Of a DNA stretch of 64,000 nucleotides, positions 61,070 through 64,000 are shown one piece after another. The stretch is from Actinomadura alba (GTDB lineage: Bacteria; Actinomycetota; Actinomycetes; Streptosporangiales; Streptosporangiaceae), in contig NZ_JABVEC010000030.1 of NCBI RefSeq assembly GCF_014323705.1, forward strand, positions 1 through 64,000. Direction: 5' to 3'. The notes below the pieces were generated by a model. The model worked only from the letters and a program-made list of their open reading frames with translations, ran no database searches and was not told the DNA's origin. Position 1 is the stretch's first letter. Each line of letters opens with the position of its first letter. A program made the position numbers and the translations under genes.

Positions 61070-62452
61070 ATGCCGCTCGTCGCCGGGGTCGACTCCTCGA
61101 CCCAGTCGTGCAAGGTCGTGGTCTGTGACGCGGAGTCGGGGGTGGTGCTCCGGCGTGGCCAGGCGCCGCATCCCGATGGCACGGAGGCCGACCCCGCCGC
61201 CTGGTGGGACGCGCTGACCGACGCGACCGAGGCGGCCGGCGGGCTGCGCGACGTCGTCGCGATGGGGATCGCCGGGCAGCAGCACGGCATGGTGTGTCTC
61301 GATGAGGACGACCAGGTCGTGCGCCCGGCGCTGCTGTGGAACGACACCCGCTCCGCCGGGGCCGCGCAGGATCTGATCGACGAGCTCGGCGGTCCGAAGG
61401 CGTGGGCCGAGGCCGTGGGCAGCGTCCCGGTGGCGTCGTTCACGGTGACCAAGCTGCGCTGGCTGGCCGAGCACGAGCCGGCCGCGGCCGCCCGTACCAC
61501 CAGGGTGTGCCTGCCGCACGACTACCTGACCTGGCGGCTGACCGGCGAGCTGGTGACCGACCGCGGGGACGCGTCGGGCACCGGCTACTGGTCCCCGGCC
61601 GAGGGCGGCTACCGGACCGACCTGCTGCGGCGCGCTCTGGGCCACGAACCCGAGCTGCCGCGGGTGCTGCCCCCGTCGGCCTCGGCCGGCCGCACCGGCC
61701 AGGGCACGATCGTGTCGGCCGGCACCGGTGACAACATGGCGGCGGCGCTGGGCCTGGGCGCCCGGCGCGGCGACGTCGTGGTCTCGCTCGGCACGTCCGG
61801 CACGGTGTTCGCGGTGACCGACCGGCCGTGCGCCGATCCGACCGGAATCATCGCGGGCTTCGCCGACGCCACCGGCCGTTACCTGCCGCTCGTGTGCACG
61901 CTGAACGCGGCGCGGGTGCTCGACGCCGCCGCCCGCATGCTCGGCGTGGACCACGAACGGCTCTCGGAGCTCGCGCTGGCCGGGCCCGGCGGTGCGGAGG
62001 GCCTGACGCTGGTGCCCTATCTGGAGGGCGAGCGCACCCCGAACAGGCCGGACGCGACCGGGTCGGTGCACGGGCTGCGCCTGACCAACTCGACCCCGCA
62101 GCATCTCGCCAGGGCCGCCGTCGAGGGCATGCTGTGCGGGCTCGCCGACGGCCTCGACGCGATCGTCGAGCACGGAGTCGAGGTCGAGCGGGTCGTCCTG
62201 GTGGGCGGCGCGGCCCGGTCTGAGGCCGTACGGCGGATCGCGCCGACGGTGTTCGGGCGCCCTGTACTCGTACCACCGCTGGGGGAGTACGTGGCCGAGG
62301 GCGCGGCGCTGCAGGCGGCGTGGGCGCTGATCGGCGGGGACGAGCCACCGAGGCGGAGCGCCACCGGAACCGCGCGGTACGAGGCCGAGCCGACGGCGGG
62401 CCTGCGCGAACGCTACGCCGAGGCCCGCGACCACATCCTCGACCGCCTCTGA
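61070..62452 (+). CDS. xylB: xylulokinase
   Basis: This 460-residue FGGY kinase phosphorylates D-xylulose for the pentose phosphate pathway. The N-domain has GVDSSTQSCKVVV and the substrate motif GQQHGMV. The catalytic base is Asp221 in AGTGDNMAAALG, and the C-domain has VSLGTSGTVFAV and VVLVGGAARSEAVRRI. The RBS GGAAGGGAAG precedes ATG 61070. It forms an operon with xylA. Confidence 0.96.
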   Translation: MPLVAGVDSSTQSCKVVVCDAESGVVLRRGQAPHPDGTEADPAAWWDALTDATEAAGGLRDVVAMGIAGQQHGMVCLDEDDQVVRPALLWNDTRSAGAAQDLIDELGGPKAWAEAVGSVPVASFTVTKLRWLAEHEPAAAARTTRVCLPHDYLTWRLTGELVTDRGDASGTGYWSPAEGGYRTDLLRRALGHEPELPRVLPPSASAGRTGQGTIVSAGTGDNMAAALGLGARRGDVVVSLGTSGTVFAVTDRPCADPTGIIAGFADATGRYLPLVCTLNAARVLDAAARMLGVDHERLSELALAGPGGAEGLTLVPYLEGERTPNRPDATGSVHGLRLTNSTPQHLARAAVEGMLCGLADGLDAIVEHGVEVERVVLVGGAARSEAVRRIAPTVFGRPVLVPPLGEYVAEGAALQAAWALIGGDEPPRRSATGTARYEAEPTAGLRERYAEARDHILDRL

Positions 62453-62549
62453 GGAGCTGAACGACCCGCGGACCGCCGATGTACCGGCATCGCTCACCCG
62501 CCGCCCGCAAGTGATCGATCCACCGGCGTCGCGGTGAACGCCGCGCAGA

Positions 62550-62683
62550 ACACGGTGGGGTTCTGGATTCGACATATCGCGCACGGGGTCCTTGGCGGTG
62601 TGTCCTCGCCCACGCTCCAGTCGTCGTCGATGTTGCCGGCGAAGATGTCCGCGATGGCCTCGTGCAAGGCCCAGGCCTGGGCC
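62550..62683 (-). pseudogene. remnant of a thermolysin-like (M4) protease
   Basis: On the minus strand one frame reads WALHEAIADIFAGNIDDDWS followed by VGEDT. This matches the M4 region that holds the third zinc ligand Glu (NEAxxD motif) and the following WxIGED. The next block, DPVRDMSNPEP, is in a neighbouring frame. No HExxH and no start remain. The rest of 62453-62882 shows no gene. Confidence 0.45.
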
Positions 62684-62882
62684 GGGCGATCCCTTCACTG
62701 GGAGGCGCGCTGGCGCCTGGCCGAGGACCACTACCTGACCACCACCCGTCAGGGACCGCGCCCACCTGGTCGTCCCCGGCCACTGACCTCTTCCCGACGC
62801 AGCGGTGATGTCACAAAACACAGCGCGCTTCCGTCCACGTCATTGACAGCCGCACCCACTGCAACGAGACGAGGAACCCGTC

Positions 62883-63236
62883 GTGATCCAGCCCTGGTGG
62901 CCGCTCGCCGGCCTGGCCGTCATCCAGCTCGGCGACGCCGCGATGTGCCTGAAACCTGCCGGGTTCATCCGCACCTGCCTGCAGAACGTCGGGTTCCCCC
63001 GACGCTACTGGCGGCTGCTGCCGGTGCTGAAGACCGCCGCGGCGGCGGCCCTCGTCGTCGGCATCTGGGCACCGCCGCTCGCAGTCCTGACCACCGCCGC
63101 ACTGGTGGCCTACTTCCTGATCGCCATTACGATGCACATCCGCGCCCGTGACTTCGGCCGCAACCTCTTCCTCAACGCCACCGGCATGCTCATCGTCTGT
63201 ACTGCCGCACTGATATTCGCCCTCGATCGGGGGTGA
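62883..63236 (+). CDS. DoxX-like membrane protein
   Basis: This 117-residue protein has four hydrophobic segments (IQPWWPLAGLAVIQLGDAA, LKTAAAAALVVGIWAPPLAV, LTTAALVAYFLIAITMHIRA, LFLNATGMLIVCTAALIFAL) and matches the small DoxX-like family. The GTG at 62883 has GAGGA about seven bases upstream. Its function is not known. Confidence 0.75.
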   Translation: MIQPWWPLAGLAVIQLGDAAMCLKPAGFIRTCLQNVGFPRRYWRLLPVLKTAAAAALVVGIWAPPLAVLTTAALVAYFLIAITMHIRARDFGRNLFLNATGMLIVCTAALIFALDRG

Positions 63237-63280
63237 GACCCGGCCGGTCCGCCATGGGGCATCTCCCGAAGGCCCGGTGG

Positions 63281-63415
63281 AGGTGGCCACGGGGAGGTCG
63301 ATGGCGTTACGCGCTCGGACGTTCGACGGCGTTGCCCGCCGTCGCCGACGGCATGGTGTTCGCCGCCCCGGCCGACGGCGCATTGTTCGCGCTCAGAGCC
63401 AGTCGCGGCGTTTGA
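63281..63415 (+). pseudogene. PQQ-type beta-propeller repeat remnant
   Basis: One frame reads GRWRYALGRSTALPAVADGM then VFAAPADGALFALRAS, a single PQQ-like propeller blade (WRxxxG...SSPAVADGxVYxGxxDGxLYAL). No other blades are present, and the end overlaps the corA 3' end. Confidence 0.4.
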
Positions 63416-64000
63416 AGATCACGTAGAGGCCGGCACCGGTGATGACGAGCACGGCCAGCGCGGTGACGACGCCCCACCCCTCGCCGAAGCCCGGGTAAGG
63501 CACGTTCATGCCGTAGAAGCCGGTGACCGCGGTGGGCACCGCGATGATGGCCGCCCAGCTCGTGACCTGCTTCATCACCTCGTTGAGCCGGTTGCCCTGG
63601 AGTGCGATGCGGGTCTCCTGGATGGTCGTCACGAGGTCGCGCAGGCTCTCGGTCCACTCGGTCGCCCGCAGCACGTGGTCGTAGACGTCCTGGTAGAAGG
63701 GCGTCATGGCCTCGGGGACGATCTCCAGGTCCCGCCGCATCAGGGTGTTGACGATCTCGCGCATCGGTAGCACGACACGCCGCAGCAGCACGAGGCTCTT
63801 GCGGAGTTCGAAGCTGTAGCGCTGCATCGCCCGGTCGGTGGTGTGTTCGTCGAACAGCAGTCCCTCGAGGTCGTCCAGCCGGCCGTCCATGTCCTGCACG
63901 GCATCGAAATGCCGGTCCACGAGCATGTCGAGCAGCCCGTGCAAGAGGAACGCGACGCCGTACCGCGCGAAGCGCCCGTCGGCGTCCCAGCGGCGGATCA
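63393..64000 (-). CDS. corA: CorA-family magnesium transporter, C-terminal part
   Basis: The visible 202 residues hold the long stalk helices (GRLDDLEGLLFDEHTTDRAM, LRDLVTTIQETRIALQGNRL), the first membrane helix (WAAIIAVPTAVTG), the selectivity motif GMN in FYGMNVPYPGFG, the second helix and the basic end FKRRDWL. It would import Mg2+ (or Co2+/Ni2+). The gene runs off the right edge, so the N-terminal domain is outside the window. Confidence 0.93.
   Translation of the reverse strand, partial: IRRWDADGRFARYGVAFLLHGLLDMLVDRHFDAVQDMDGRLDDLEGLLFDEHTTDRAMQRYSFELRKSLVLLRRVVLPMREIVNTLMRRDLEIVPEAMTPFYQDVYDHVLRATEWTESLRDLVTTIQETRIALQGNRLNEVMKQVTSWAAIIAVPTAVTGFYGMNVPYPGFGEGWGVVTALAVLVITGAGLYVIFKRRDWL

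Overview
The window is one contiguous stretch of high-G+C DNA from a filamentous-type actinomycete. The evidence is strong third-position G/C bias, frequent GTG and TTG starts, many ATGA/GTGA stop-start overlaps, and families typical of actinobacteria: DUF397 with an XRE/DUF5753 regulator, the Methyltransf_19 (DUF574) methyltransferase, a CU044_5270-type protein downstream of an ECF sigma factor, and snapalysin. The gene content fits Streptosporangiales/Thermomonosporaceae best, but I cannot fix the genus from sequence alone. No rRNA, tRNA, CRISPR array or prophage was seen.

Region 0.8-16.1 kb is a divergent xylan-utilisation locus. Leftward from about 7.2 kb run a LacI regulator, a GH3 enzyme, a GH43 beta-xylosidase-like enzyme and an MFS sugar exporter-like protein. 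Rightward from 7.5 kb run a Tat lipoprotein sugar-binding protein, two ABC permeases, a secreted GH30 xylanase-like enzyme, a Gfo/Idh/MocA oxidoreductase, a DUF6807 (PmoA-like) protein, a cupin and a secreted GH10 xylanase. GH10 and GH30 would cut xylan outside, the ABC system would import xylo-oligosaccharides, and GH43/GH3 would finish them inside. The pentose end of the pathway lies at 58.5-62.5 kb (ROK repressor, xylose isomerase, xylulokinase). An aldehyde dehydrogenase of the ketoglutarate-semialdehyde type (27.8-29.3 kb) and an aldose 1-epimerase (31-32 kb) are further sugar genes.

Region 16-33 kb is mixed: a membrane protein joining an HTH to an extracellular LamG domain, a wHTH regulator, a GNAT acetyltransferase, purC, an N-terminally short histidine kinase, a large LuxR-type ATPase regulator, adenosine deaminase, an ECF sigma factor and its partner, a Dps-like protein, gene remnants, palindromic repeats and a snapalysin-type protease.

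Region 33-48 kb, and again 56-58 kb, is a decaying accessory zone. It carries small genes of lower G+C that resemble polymorphic-toxin immunity proteins (SUKH, SUKH-4-like, DUF1963/YwqG, YcxB-like, HEAT-like) with no visible toxin, interrupted by an FtsX-type ABC exporter, several frameshifted genes and a transposase remnant. Region 48-56 kb holds a DUF574 methyltransferase, a cytochrome P450, a NarL-type two-component pair and a MacB-like efflux operon with its own lipoprotein. After the xyl genes come remnants of an M4 protease and a PQQ-type propeller, a DoxX-like protein, and a CorA magnesium transporter cut by the window edge.
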